Source: Populus alba (taxonomy: Eukaryota; Streptophyta; Magnoliopsida; Malpighiales; Salicaceae). From it: a DNA stretch of 64,000 nucleotides. This document shows positions 1-12,353 of the stretch, in pieces. The stretch spans positions 124,001-188,000 of the forward strand of contig NC_133293.1 of assembly GCF_005239225.2 (NCBI RefSeq). The letters are read 5' to 3'. A program made the translations under genes and the position numbers. The notes under the pieces are model-generated. The model did no database searches and was not told where the DNA came from. It worked only from the letters and a program-made list of their open reading frames with translations. Position 1 is the stretch's first letter; each line of letters begins with the position of its first letter.

Positions 1-222
1 ATAACCTCTGTCATAACCCAATTTTTAACCATTTTTATTTTAATTATTATTATTATTTTATTTACTAAAAAGGATAAAAAAAAATGATGATAAAAAAATA
101 ATGATGATGAAAAACGAAGTAAGTTAAATAAATGAAGAATGAATTAAAATTTGGGTTAAGGGCAACATGATCGGAAGTTTTGATGTTGAATTAAACTTTG
201 AATTTAATCTAATTAAGCTCGG

Positions 223-435
223 AATTAATTTAATTAATCCAATTAAGGGTTTTATTGGAGAATTGATAAGTTTTGAGATTTAATTAAGCTTGAAATTAAT
301 TTAATTCATCCAATCAAGGATTTAATTGGAGAATTGATAAGTTTTGAGACTTAATTAAGCTTGAAATTAATTTAATTAATCCAATTAGGGGCTTAATTAG
401 AGAATTGATAAATTTTAGATTTAATTGGACTTTGG
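223..435 (+). repeat. Three 71-bp tandem repeats
   Basis: Units begin at about 223, 294 and 365, each starting aattaatttaatt and containing gagaattgataa. The first two are nearly identical; the third has drifted. They lie inside the LTR-like tract. Confidence 0.85.
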
Positions 436-1167
436 ATTTAATTAAATTAATGAAATCAGGGACTTAATTGAAGAAATAGCAAAGTTTGGAGTTTAATTGG
501 GGCACAATTGCAACAAATTAAAATTCAAGGACCAATGTGTAAATAGCGCTGAGATGCAGGGGTTCAATTGAAATTTACCCAAGGACTGGACTGCAAACTT
601 TCAAAACATCAAGGACCAAAACGCAAAAATCCTCAACACTGTTCATCTTCTTCACCCAAAAAAATAAAAACGGCTGCCTTTACTCCTGCATTAAAACAGA
701 GGCACGATCGACCGATGACATGCCAAGGGGGGATAAAAACCAGAGAAGAAGGAACGTTTAGGAGAGGCTGGAAAGGACGAAAAAAAGGGTGAAAAAAAAA
801 CTAGGGGGAAAGATAGGGAGAGGGACAGAACTGAGGGTGAAAAAACCAGTAGACTGGCGGGTGGAAGAAATCACAGAACAAAGCAGAAAAAACCCGGGGA
901 AAAAGAGGTGCAGAACCGAGGGACTGAAACAAAAAGGAGGGGACGAAGAGAGACAGAACCCGGAGAAACTTTTGGCCCCTCAACCATCAACAAATCCTCG
1001 TGCTTTTACCACCACGGAGAAGACTGGGCAGAGACACAAACAAGGAAGAAAAACTGAGGAGAAAGAAGGAGGCAGAAGACGCACGAGACTGGGAACCGAG
1101 AGAAACTGGGTAGCAGACTTTCACTCCCCTGTTTCTTCTCAAAGAAACAGAGGCTGTCCTCCGGGGG

Positions 1168-1175
1168 TATAAAAG
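1168..1175 (+). promoter_or_regulatory. TATA box of LTR promoter
   Basis: TATAAAAG preceded by a G-run, at the end of a purine-rich tract. This is a plausible core promoter for the LTR. No transcription start can be seen directly. Confidence 0.45.
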
Positions 1176-1795
1176 CCAGGGAAAGCCACGGAGGAAAAGG
1201 GACCACTGCCCTCTCCATCTCTAACACCAGATAAGGAATACATAAGGCAAGCAGACGCAAACAAAAGGAGACGAAAACGAAGAACAAAAGGGACACGAAG
1301 GAGAAAACCAGAACCAACGCAGGGGATAAAAAAAACAGGCGAGGGGAACCAGTGAAGAAAAGAAGAAGCAGGGGAGAGTGTCCGGCCAAGAAGTAATCCT
1401 CTTTTCCCCATCGTGTTCTTGAGGCCAACGTCCACCGGCTCCTCAGTCGTGAGAGGTTTTTTTCTCCGCCATGAACAGCAAGCTGAATCGCCAGCCGTGA
1501 ACACCGTCTCCCTCAGCCTTGCCAGGTAAGTTCTTCAGCTTTCCTTCTTTGGGTAAATTAATTACCCTGCTACTGTTGCATGCATGCGTGAGTGACTCAT
1601 GCATGCATGTAACAGTGGCCAGCCGGGTCACTGGTCCAACCAGTGACCCAACTTTTTCTTTTCTTTTTTTTTTACCGTGCAACAGCCCAAAAACATAAAA
1701 AATACAAAAATACAAAAAATACAAAAAGAAACAAAAAAAATAGAAAAATGTGTATGCATGAATAAAAATAATGTAAATTTACTGGTTTATTCACT

Positions 1796-2058
1796 GACGC
1801 CAGAGTCAGGAATAAAAATACCGGTTTAAATTTATATTATTTTTATTTGTTGTATTTTTATTTTATTTAGCTAGAAAAATAAAAAAATATGTGCATGTGT
1901 AAAAATAAGTTTATTTTTATTTATTTATTCTCTGGCGCTAGAGTATGGAATAAAAATATTGATCTAATTTATTTATCTAATTAATTTTCGTAACTACGAA
2001 TTTTTACCAACGCCAGAGTTGGAATTATTCGAGCTCGAATATTCACTGGCGCCAGAGT
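1796..2058 (+). repeat. Four dispersed copies of an 11-bp cgccagagt motif
   Basis: Copies at 1796-1806, 1934-1944, 2009-2019 and 2048-2058, most followed by (t)caggaata or a close variant. Spacing is irregular (about 138, 75 and 39 bp). It is possibly a regulatory or RNA-level repeat of the LTR. Confidence 0.7.
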
Positions 2059-2247
2059 CAGGAATATTTAAACAAATCATCACAGCATAAACTAATAAGT
2101 ATTTAGCAATTTAAGACAAAACCAGCAATGCAGTCTGCCTTAGGCAGAACGTTTAAGGGGTGATAATATCTTCCCTTTTACGTAACCAATCCCGAGCCAT
2201 AGAATCTCTGTTGACCAGTTAGGGTTCCTAGTGACCATAATACTAGG

Positions 2248-2257
2248 TGGCGACTCC
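2248..2257 (+). other. Putative primer-binding site (Tat/Ogre type)
   Basis: TGGCGACTCC immediately after the LTR-like tract. This is the usual start of the tRNA-complementary site in Ogre/Tat elements (from memory). Confidence 0.5.
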
Positions 2258-2575
2258 TCAAATAAAACATTTTTCCTAAAAGAACCGGATGCCAGAATCT
2301 GTTCTTTTTTCATAATTAATTCAAGAGAATTATTATTTTTTAGGGCCGCCGCGATGTCGGGTGCGACAACCTCAATTTTAAAATCATTCTTAATCAAACA
2401 CATTAAATTACTTTTTCTTCAACTTTAATTTCAACCACAGTTTTAACCAAACACCTATTTTCTCAAACCAAACTCAACTAAAAGCTCTTTTTATAAAACA
2501 ACTTTTTTTAAACCACAACCACAACAGCTACCGCAATACCAAACACACTCTTACTACTTGAGCAGGAAGTTTAAT

Positions 2576-3400
2576 GATTGCGAAATCCTATTATACTGCT
2601 ATTGAAAGGTTATGTTAGACCTTGGTTTGGGGGCAAAAAGACTTAAATAATATATGTTGTATTATACAACCTAGTTGATTTTAAATCTGGATCTACTCAA
2701 ATATATATGTGAAAAGCCTTATTTATCAAATTAGATAGTAAGATGGGAAGTATTGTTAGCAGAATACGACATTGTTTATATAATAAGAAAATTGTAAAAG
2801 GAAGCGTGATAGCTAACCATTTGGTAAATCATGTTATGGAAAATTATGAGCCACTGAATTTTAACCTTCTTGATAAGGATGTCCTAATAGTTGAAGATAA
2901 CAATGAGATGAACAACTAGCGGACCATGTACTTTGATAGAATGGAGAATGTATCAGGAAATGAGCCTAGAGCAGTGATAATTTTCCCCAAAAAAAAAAAA
3001 GGAATACCATCTTTCGGTGAGGTTGCAATTTGAATGCATCAATAATACAACCGAGGATGAAGCCTGCATCATCAATCTAGAAGTTCTAATTACCTGTCAA
3101 GTGAAAGAAAAATGACAAACCAAAGATGAGACGCTGAAGCTATATTAGGATTATCTTTGAAAGTTAATGAGTTCGAGGAGATATAACTCACTCACATGAG
3201 TAGGTGTAAGAGTTAGTTTGTTGACGCCTTGACAATCCTAGCTTTGATAACACAAATCAATATTAAGAGCAAGATCTAACCAATAAATATCGAAATCAAA
3301 ATCTCCAAGCTTATTGATATTCACTAGAAGAGTCAACCTTATTTCAGTCCTGTCTATGCTCTGATATGTCTGCAAAGTTAATCCAAAAAGACTGATTCGA
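2576..3400 (+). pseudogene. Broken Tat-lineage Ty3 pol fragment (RNase H region)
   Basis: Read on the plus strand in shifting frames, this resembles the end of a Tat polyprotein. From about 2744 a stretch reads WEVLLAEYDIVYIIRK, then a linker, then a TMYFD motif typical of the second RNase H domain of Tat elements, and further on a decayed SFVDALTILA segment. Several stops and frameshifts break it. It may belong to the same element as the LTR at 1-2247 with gag, protease and most of the RT lost, or be a separate fragment. The 75-codon minus-strand reading frame inside it is only antisense. Confidence 0.6.
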
Positions 3401-4279
3401 TCGGCCATGACAACTCGTGATGGTGACTTTTGGCCAAAATTTATGATCCTTCCTATTTGAATCAATGCACAAGATTCATGACCAGAACAGACAATGTTCT
3501 TTTTTCATTCCTTGTAAATAAAAGTGATTTCATTCCACAAAAAAGAAGATAAAATTAAAAGAGAATGGAGTAAAAAAAAAAAAAAAAGCTAAAAACCACC
3601 ATTTGTGCCATCACTCCACCCCCTATTTTACATCAAACCATCAAAAAATCAAAACCAAACCACTCTAGCATACATTGCAATAACCCATAGTTCACTTCAG
3701 CCAAAAAGAACTCAAAAAATGCCATAAATCACCATTAACTCCACCATTGTTCTTTTTCTGAAACCCTATAGATTTTCCTTCTCTTCTCTTGGTTCTACCA
3801 TTATCAACCACCATCAACAACCATTGACAACTACCACCCTGAACTAGGTACCCTTTCTCCTCCTTCTTTCAACTACAACCTACAAGAAAAAATAGGAGTA
3901 AAACTTGCAAAATATTAAATATAATTCACGTCCTGCACGTTATAAAATGCTTGGTCACTAAGTCGGGCTAGTGACCATTCAAGGTTTGAGCTAGACACAA
4001 ACTCAACCTGTGAGGGTGGACTCGGTCCAATCCAAACATAAAAAAATAGAAGGAGGCTTGTTGGGCTAGTTGCTAGCCCAATAAAAATCAACCTTATTTG
4101 GCTTTTTAGAGCATGTTTGACAAACATGTTTTTAATAAATTCTTTACGCCTTTGATTTTAGGCTAATGACGTGTTTGGCAAACACACCATAAAGCCTTTT
4201 TTTTTAGTTTTTATTTATCTATATTTTTGTGTCAAGCCAAATAGACCCTTAAAATTTTCACAAAAAAATCTAAAAAAAA

Positions 4280-4560
4280 TTAGGGATCATTTTGAAATTA
4301 TTTTTGGGTCCCTCACATGTTTTTTCAATATTTTTATCTAATATCAGGCTGTAAACTTATACTATAAAATACGGATCTGATATTAAAAGTACTTGATTTT
4401 TCTTAACAAATTCAAAAAAATACAAAATAAATTCCTTTATTTCAGAATGCAAAAAATATTTTTTTTTTCAAGAATTTCATTTAATATTGGACTATAGACT
4501 TACACTATAAGATGTATTCTCGATATTAAAAATACATGGTTCTCTTTGAAATTTTGTAAA
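4280..4560 (-). repeat. Copy of a dispersed AT-rich repeat (inverted)
   Basis: Read on the minus strand, this matches the repeat at about 33950-34500 around a recognisable core (TATAGTGTAAGTTTA...). Related sequence also occurs near 62090-62640. It is probably part of an LTR or other mobile element whose ends I could not define. Confidence 0.5.
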
Positions 4561-4699
4561 ATATGAATGATTCAAAAAACTTTCCTCATTTCAAAAACAT
4601 AAAAAATATGTTTTGTTTTTGTAACCAAATTCTAAAAAATTGTCATGCATTCTTTCTTTAAAAAATACATTTTTATTATGTTTTAAAAAATAAAAATGG

Positions 4700-7100
4700 A
4701 TATCGTAACTAGTTTATGATCATCCATTAAAATTTAGTCAAAATACCCAAAATCCCAGAACAATTAATTTGTTTTATTAATTTTTGAGATATAAATTTTG
4801 CAATATAAAGTACACTCACGACATTAAATTAAATGAATTAATAGCAATAAATGTTAGGGATGGATAATATCTAGCAAATAATTACAATACTAAAATTCGG
4901 ATCTTAAAATATTTAGGACTTAACTCAATAAGATAGATTTTCTCACGAAAAGAAATTTTCCTATAATCTTAGACAAGATTAATGAATAAAAATATAAACC
5001 AGAAAACTATCAATGAAATTGCCTTGTATGATATAAAATGAAATTGCCTTCCTTGAATCTTAGCCAAGATCAATGTCATGATATAAAATGACACACAACA
5101 ATCACAAGGCTCACTCTTCTACGTTCTTGTTATTTTTATTATACGCTATTTTCTCCAACATACCTGTTAATTTTGAGATCAGGAGGGGGTCTCACATATC
5201 GACAATGGACTTATTTTGCGAAAAAAGTGATGAGCCGCGGCCTAGCCTAAAAAAACTCAAAGCCCAGTGCGCCTACCAAAAACAAACCCAAGTTTAATTT
5301 GGAGTTTTTCCAATTTCAATGACGAAATTGGTTTAGATATTTTTATAATTCACAACGGACAAATGTAGTCACTGTTAATTAATAATAAATTTGACAGCTG
5401 GGTCAAATTTTGGGAGCTCACAAAACGATAATTCATTATGCGTTTTAATTTTTTATTTGATTGGAGACAAATCCCAAGACTAAAAGGACATGGAACTCAT
5501 TCAAGGAAGAAAACCATCCGAAATGGACTCAAGATGAGGATGGATATTAATTTGTATAAATTCACAATGGCAATTAGTCTTCGGTTGTCAATTTTATATT
5601 CTTTTTTGTTTTTTCTTTACTGAAATGATATGTTTTGGTTTTGAAATTTCCCGGTGTACTGTTTTAGATTGCATTACTTATATATATAATTTAAAATATT
5701 AATTCAAGAAATATAATTTTATTTCAAATTCAAATATAAATTAATTTAAAATCATCTATTTTAAATTACAAACACAAATAGAAAAATAAAAGTTAAACCG
5801 ATATGACCTAATAAATTCAAATAGTTAAAAAAACAATTTAATCGAATAATAAAAATATAATTTAATTAAAAAAAATAAATCATAATAAATTATAAATTCT
5901 GATAAATAATAATAGAACTAATAAAATTGATAAATAAAACAAGATATACGATATTTCCTAACAAAAATATAATAGAACTAACAAAATTGATAATTTTGCC
6001 ACATAGCTGCTCTCGTTCTCCCTCTCACCGAGACAAAGACTAATTCATTAGACACTTGTAATTTACATGGAAACCAAACAACTCTTGCGGATTGGCACTT
6101 GATGAGGATTAAAAAATAAATAAATTTTATTTATTTTAATACAATTAAATCAATATATAGAATATATTTTTAAAATTGAATGAATTAATTTTAGAGTTGT
6201 TGATAACAGTTATTTTTTAAAATGCTTTCTACTTAAGAAGGTGTTAAAATAATTTTTTTTTAAATTTATTTTTAATTTCAGTACATAAAAATAATTTAAA
6301 AATATTAAAAATATAATTTTTTCAAAAATAATTTTGCATTTAGTCAATTAACGATTTAAATACCTTTTATGTTGAATAGAAAAATATTTATAATTTGTAC
6401 CGAGAGCCTGTCATGAGAGTGATTCTGGTCCCTCCCATCACATCCCCCATTGCTTTTTTCCTAACAAAATCCGACTTCTTTTGCCCGCGGGGGTGTGTGT
6501 CATATAGGGTCCTCTAGATTACATGTCAATTACATGTATTCAATTCCTGTGCTTGCTTCATATGTAAACCCATCAATTTCAAGTTATTTAAAGCTAATCA
6601 TCACTCAGAAAACGAAATATGCACCCTGAAGAAACAACAATCCATAGAAAAGGACTTGGATCTGCTCATCTTGTCTTGTTTTTTAGACACCCTTTTCAGG
6701 CTTTTTGGAAATAAATATTTGTGTTTTATATCGTTGGAGTTTTTTTCATACCAATATCTTAGCCACTCTATATATTTGGGTTTCAACAATATATTTAGGC
6801 TTTACATTGTTCGAGTTTTTTTCATACCAATATTGCATCCATTTAGGAATGTGAGCATGTCATGGTTGTACCAGCGTTACCAAACAAAAAACATTATTTT
6901 AATGTTTTTAATTTATGAATGTAGGTTTAACTGTGACTATATTTGTCTTCCCAAACAAGGCATAAAGAGAACTGAAAAATCACCACCGACGTAATCATGC
7001 TAGTATATCGGTGCATTTCATATTGAAAATCATTTCCTTTTTAGACTCATAGCTAAAGGGAATATGAGAAAAAAAAAAAAAAACCCAATATAAAGGCTCA
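4700..7100. other. AT-rich intergenic DNA
   Basis: No gene supported. It contains a MITE-like AT-rich piece (about 6190-6340, related to 26895-27050 and 27380-27560) and a short direct repeat of about 25 bp (about 6733-6760 and 6809-6833). The open frames here are short and show no recognisable family. Confidence 0.5.
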
Positions 7101-7900
7101 ACAGAAATCAAAACTCGTGAAAAGAGTGTTTGGTAAGATGCTAAACCCAATTTTCTTGGGTTCGGCTACACATCAGACCCAAGAGCTTGTGGGTCTGACA
7201 AGATGTTACACCCAACATCTTTGGGCCTACATCTTTGGGCTTAGGAATACTTCAGATCCAAGCACCTAACATGAAAATCTAGGATCATCATCTCTTTGCA
7301 CCTTAGTCATGCAAAAAATTCCTCTAAGAGTTGTCCATACTTCAATCAATATTAATGTTAGTTATAAGGGTTGATCCTATCAACATTAATATCATGTGCA
7401 GAACGAAGTAGAGCCACTTTTTATAGGCACATGGTACCCCTATCAACATTAATATTTATATAAGGAGACACTTACATGTTTATGTAAGGGTTTCTCTCTC
7501 CACTTGGATGTGAAGAAAAAAAAGATTTACGACCCCTCGAATAAGAGGAAGAAAGTTTAAGGTACAAAGATTATAAATACTCCACAAACAACTCAGGTAA
7601 GAAGTTCACAATCTTCACTCTCTTACAATATATTCTCAACATTTATCATGCATGAACTAAGAACAATCATTATGGTTTTTAGAATTTAATGCTTATTTAC
7701 TACAACTCTTCACTAAAAAATCATCGAAAGGTCTCTAAATCTCACAAAAAAAGATTGTTTTATAGGAATCTAGACCTTTTACACCAACTCTCTACACCCT
7801 CAATTATATAGAGAATAAAAGATAAACATTCACATGTGAATATTCATTATCCAAACATTCAAAAACTCAAGTTTCATGGCGTACTGTAATACGGAGCGTA
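7100..7900 (+). other. LTR-like tract with repeated hairpin motif and TATA box
   Basis: From 7140 to 7245 the motif ACCCAA(6-8 nt)TTGGGY recurs about four times, each copy able to form a short hairpin. About 320 bp downstream is a TATAAATA (around 7572). The arrangement is like the U3/R part of an LTR. No matching second LTR or coding region was found nearby, so this may be a solo or truncated LTR. Confidence 0.3.
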
Positions 7901-9570
7901 TTCACCAACTAAAAAGCTAGCAAATGTCAAGTCCATTAACTAGCTGGGTGGAAAAAGCCTAAAATATATTGAGTTCATCATCTTTATAATGATGATCAAT
8001 TTAGTTCATTGTAATAAGATGACTTTCCTTTTCTGCTACTTAACACAAGCTTCTTTGTTGTCTAACCATTGTTATGAACTTTAGAGAATCCATGGAAAAA
8101 ACAAATAAATGAATAAATTCTCTTTGTTAGGATTAATTTCTTATGGTATATGAAAATGGAGTAAATTTTTAAATGGAAGGTGAATGAGAAATTATGTAAA
8201 AGTAAGTTTTAAATAGAGTTATGTGTTTTTAAAATACATAAAACAATTTACCTAAAGTTGTGTCTATTTGAAATAAAATTATTAATTTTTAAGTTTAAAC
8301 AAAAAAGGAATGATAATAAATTACTATATATATATAGGTATCAATTTAAAAAAACATCTTCCATTATATACTTTCCTCTTGTAAAGAACACAAGTAAATT
8401 CTTGTTTCTTCATCTTGCTCTTTTATCAGTTATTGGAACAATTTTATTTACAAACTTTGGCTCATTATTTAATCTGTTGAGGGTAGATAATTGAGTGGAT
8501 CTGGAAATGATATTGCAATTAAATTCTACAACAAATAATAAATCGTTTTAAGGTGAGATAATTGATTATATCTTTAAATTCATTTATTGTTAACATACAC
8601 TACTAAAAAATCTATGAATACAAATGGAATCATCGATGAATTGTTTTTGTCGGTATTTTAGGGTAATATTTACCGATTGAATTTTATCCATCGCTAACTC
8701 TGTCAGTATTTATACCAATGAAATCCTAGTCGAAATAGAAGGAATTTTAAAAAATCAAACAGTACAATGATATGTAAGTTTTTATGGACAATTTTACTGA
8801 TAGAATTACAGTTGGATTCAAATAGGGATGTCAATATAGTGATGCGTTACTTATATTGATAAAATGGTCGACGAAGCAAAAGACAAAAACATATTATCGG
8901 TAATAGTTAATATATTACCTGACCATCGACCTTCTCCTCCCCTCTGCAACTAAACAAACCCCCTTTTTGTAACTAAACGAACGCCCCCTCACATCCCTCT
9001 TTATCTCAACACAAATCATCATTCTTCAACTTTTCCAGTCACAACATCTGTGTTTTATTGTAGATTTTTCATTTTAAGTAAGTAAATCTACCTTTTTTTT
9101 TATATAATTTGAACATAATTTTAAAATGTTATTTTTTTATTGCATATTTTTGTAGTATATGTATTTTGTTTGAGTTTTTACTTGTTTTATTGTTTTTTCT
9201 CAAACAAACTTGTTGTATGAATTTATGATTTTGTACATGTTATGTTTTAGATTTTGTAAAATTATATTTGTTTGTAAATTATTGAAACTTATTTTGAATT
9301 ACCAACTTAGTTGTGTTGTGATGAAATAAATAATTGTTTATTTAATGAGTCCATTTTATATTTTATCAATTTTATTATTGACCTGTGATTTTCATAAATT
9401 AATGTGTACAAATTTGTATGTATGTAGATAATTGATAATAAATTAAGAGAAGTATGGAAATACATTAGATAATCTTGAGCTAAACTAATATTTTTGTAAA
9501 TTTATTTAATTAACGTAGTTAATTAATACATGTTGTCATCATTATTTGATATAGGTTCGATAGAATTAGT

Positions 9571-11124
9571 CATGGATGATCGTTCATAGATACATCAAGA
9601 TTCACCCTAAGAATTGCAGAGGAAGGATTATTGTAATGAGGTTCAGGGTTTAGTGAAGGCGGTATTATGTATCCGTACAAGAGCTGTAAAAATAAAAAGT
9701 TTCTTGATCTAGATATTGTAACGATGCATCTTCTACATAAATGATTTATGGAGGAATATCTATGTTGGTACGTATATGAAGAACCATTTGTTCCTCACAA
9801 AAAGGATGATTGAGTCAACTTCTAGTGTTAGTAACGTGCATATAGTTGTAAATAACAACAGTAATCCTTATAAGACCATGGTTATGGATGCGATAAGAAT
9901 GAATTAGAGTTATGCCATTTAATGTCCAATTATAGATGAAGAACCTAATACAGACACGACCAATTTTTTTGATCATTTAAAAGATTCTGATGGCTGCACA
10001 AATCATAGTAAATTATTGGTTGTTGCACAGATGTTTACCATCAGGCTGAATTATGGGTTGAGTGAGGCCAGTTATGATAGAATTATCGAATGAACAAGAA
10101 GTATTATACCTAAATGCAACAGGCTGAAAGAGAACTTCTATGTTGCCAAGTCCATGATGAAACCTCTCAGTTTAAGGTACTAGAAAATTGACATATGTCC
10201 AAACTTTTGCATGTTGTACTACTTTGAAAATGTTGAGCTAACCGAGTGCAGGACATGTGAGCATTTCTGTTATAAACCTATAATTGGTAGGGAAAAGACT
10301 CTTGTAGCATATAAAAAGCTTAGATACTTCCAATAACACCTAAATTACAGAGGTTATTCATGTCACCAAAAACTGTTGAGCACATGACATGACACAAATC
10401 ACATGATGTGGTGGATGGAATGATGATGCATCCTTCTGGTGGTGAAACATGAAAACACTTTAACAATATGCATCCTCACTTTTTAGCTTAATCAAGAAAC
10501 GTGCTTTTTGGGTTATGTACAGATGGATTCAATCCATTTAGGTCATTTATTGCTCCTCATTCTTGTTGGCCAATTATACTCATGGTATACAACTTGCCAC
10601 CAAGGATGTGTATGAGACCGGAGTTCATATTTTTATCTATGGTCATACTTGGTCCTAATAGTCTGAGCTGGAATATAGATATATTTCGTTGATCGTTGAT
10701 TGATGGGTTGACATAGTTGTGGTCCTCCAAGGCTTCTACTAATGATGTATCGATGAACTAAAATTGTCTTATGAAGGCAACTTTGACATGAACTACTAAT
10801 GATTTTTTGGCTTATGAAATAGTTTTTTATTAGAGCATGCATGGAAAACTAGCATATCCATACTATATGAAAAACAATAAGGCATTCTCACTAATAAACG
10901 AGGGTAAAACATCTTCTTTATTATTACCGAGATTTCTTGCCAATGATTACAGGTACAAAAAGAACATAAAGGATTTTATTATTGACAGAGTTGAAAAAGA
11001 TGTTGCAACTCCACATCTTTTTGGTGATGAATTGTATAGCGTGGTGTCAGAGTACGATAATATTGTGTTTAGTTTCCAATTCACTAAGAAGAAGTTTCCT
11101 AATTTTGGTGTGACCCATAATTGA
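9571..11124 (+). pseudogene. CACTA tnp2 transposase remnant
   Basis: The remains begin at ATGGATGATCG (about 9571) with the MDDRSW-like opening of the transposase-associated N-terminal domain. They pass through the conserved block FGLCTDGFNPF and PHSCWPIILMVYNLPP (10501-10600), which is diagnostic of tnp2. They end with HGKLAYPYYMKNNKAFS and RFLANDYRYKKNIKDF (10840-10970). Stops and frameshifts occur throughout, so no active enzyme is encoded. The intact protein would bind the element ends and excise them in the nucleus. The usual C-terminal half is missing; the last open frame stops at 11122-11124. Confidence 0.8.
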
Positions 11125-11335
11125 GAAGAAATTGTTCCCCTCCCCTTAACATTGTTCATTTTCCATAATACCGACAGTGTGTGTCCATCGGTGTATTCTA
11201 GAGGTGGATGGAAGTGTTCCCCTCCCCCTAATACTGTTCATGGTTTACATCACCGATGAAAACACTGACGATTTGTATACGTTGGTGTATTCTAGAGGGG
11301 AAGGTAATCATTCCCCTTCTCATGTTGGTGATGGC
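11120..11335 (+). repeat. Duplicated segment inside the CACTA element
   Basis: Two imperfect copies of about 110 bp, each with cccctcccc(t)aa..ctgttcat or a close variant and later a TTGGTGTATTCTAGAGG-type block (around 11190 and 11285). They lie between the two transposase genes and contain the same accgay/catcggt motifs seen near the ends. Confidence 0.5.
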
Positions 11336-11607
11336 AATTAAAGTCATGTGTGGCAAGGTCCCAATGGAATTATATACAAACTGCGAATTTCAGCACGTTT
11401 GTAATTAATACATCTCTGACTAGGTGTACTATTAACATTTTTACCAATGGAATAACACTCGGACCTCAAAAATTCTAGAGGGTTTTTTTGAAAATTTTAG
11501 TGCAAAATAAAAGTTTTAAGGTGCATATACTGAAGGAATCACCGACAGAATAATTAAAAGTAATAATATTTAATATTCTGTCAGGAATTGCCTTAGTAAA
11601 ATTGTAG

Positions 11608-11614
11608 TATAAAA
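11608..11614 (+). promoter_or_regulatory. TATA box upstream of second CACTA gene
   Basis: TATAAAA followed about 30 bp later by a pyrimidine-rich leader, which suits a transcript leading into the reading frames from 12354 onward. Confidence 0.35.
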
Positions 11615-12353
11615 CCAAGCGAGGAAACTAGAAGTTCATTATTTTCTCTCATTCTTACAATCAAACGCTTTCACTCTCTCAATTCTCACACTCTCACTCT
11701 CTTAATCCTCTCCTGTTTCAAGTCTTCTCAAGTAGAATTAACAGGTACATATGATGAATCTTTTTATGTATTTTCTTCTTTTTTGTTGTTTATTAACCAT
11801 GTATGTTTTTTTTTTTGTATCACATGTAGATAAACTCTGAAAGTACGCATGCCATTAAGGTAAACATTTTTCATTCTTAAAGCCTATATTTGTTTTTGTA
11901 TTATTTTTGTCTATTTTATTGTATAAATTGGAGTAATGTTTTATTATTTTGTTGAATTTTAATTGTTAAATTTGTAGTTTAAATGTTACTTGAATATATA
12001 GGATTACATTTTATTTTATTTTATCTATTTTATTGTCTACATTGTAATAATGTTTTTTTTTTGTTGAATTTTAATTGTTATTGTCAAATTTTTAGTATAA
12101 ATGTTAATTGAATATATAGGATTAAATTTAATTACAAAAAATTCTTGTCAATTTAGGATTAAAAACATTATCATGTTGAAATAATCCAAAATTATTGCTA
12201 GAAATAAAATAAAATCAAATGGTTTGTGGCATATGTTTTATATATTTACAAGATTGAAAATTTTGGGTAGTTTTCAGTATATGGGAGCTGTTGCTGAATT
12301 TTGTTTTTAAAAAATCAAAATTGATTATACAAATATTCATCAAATTTATGTAG

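Larger units (their letters stand above)
1..2247 (+). mobile_element. Truncated LTR of a Tat/Ogre-like Ty3 retrotransposon
   Basis: Long non-coding tract running off the left edge of the window. It has 71-bp tandem repeats (223-435), a strongly purine-rich tract (about 720-1400), a TATA box (1168-1175), four copies of a cgccagagt-type motif (1796-2058) and, at 2248-2257, the motif TGGCGACTCC. I know that motif as the primer-binding region just after the LTR in Ogre/Tat elements. The segment around 2155-2247 also resembles the 3' end of such LTRs. Orientation is plus. The left end is outside the window, so length and target duplication cannot be judged. The lineage is inferred from memory of the motif; that it is an LTR is more secure than the lineage. 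Confidence 0.6.

Noticed and set aside
1006..1504. Two long overlapping minus-strand frames, Phe/Leu/Ser-rich
   Set aside because: They arise from the purine-rich tract of the LTR-like sequence; no domain, and composition explains them.
3238..3465. Minus-strand frame of 75 codons
   Set aside because: Antisense to the Tat pol fragment readable on the plus strand.
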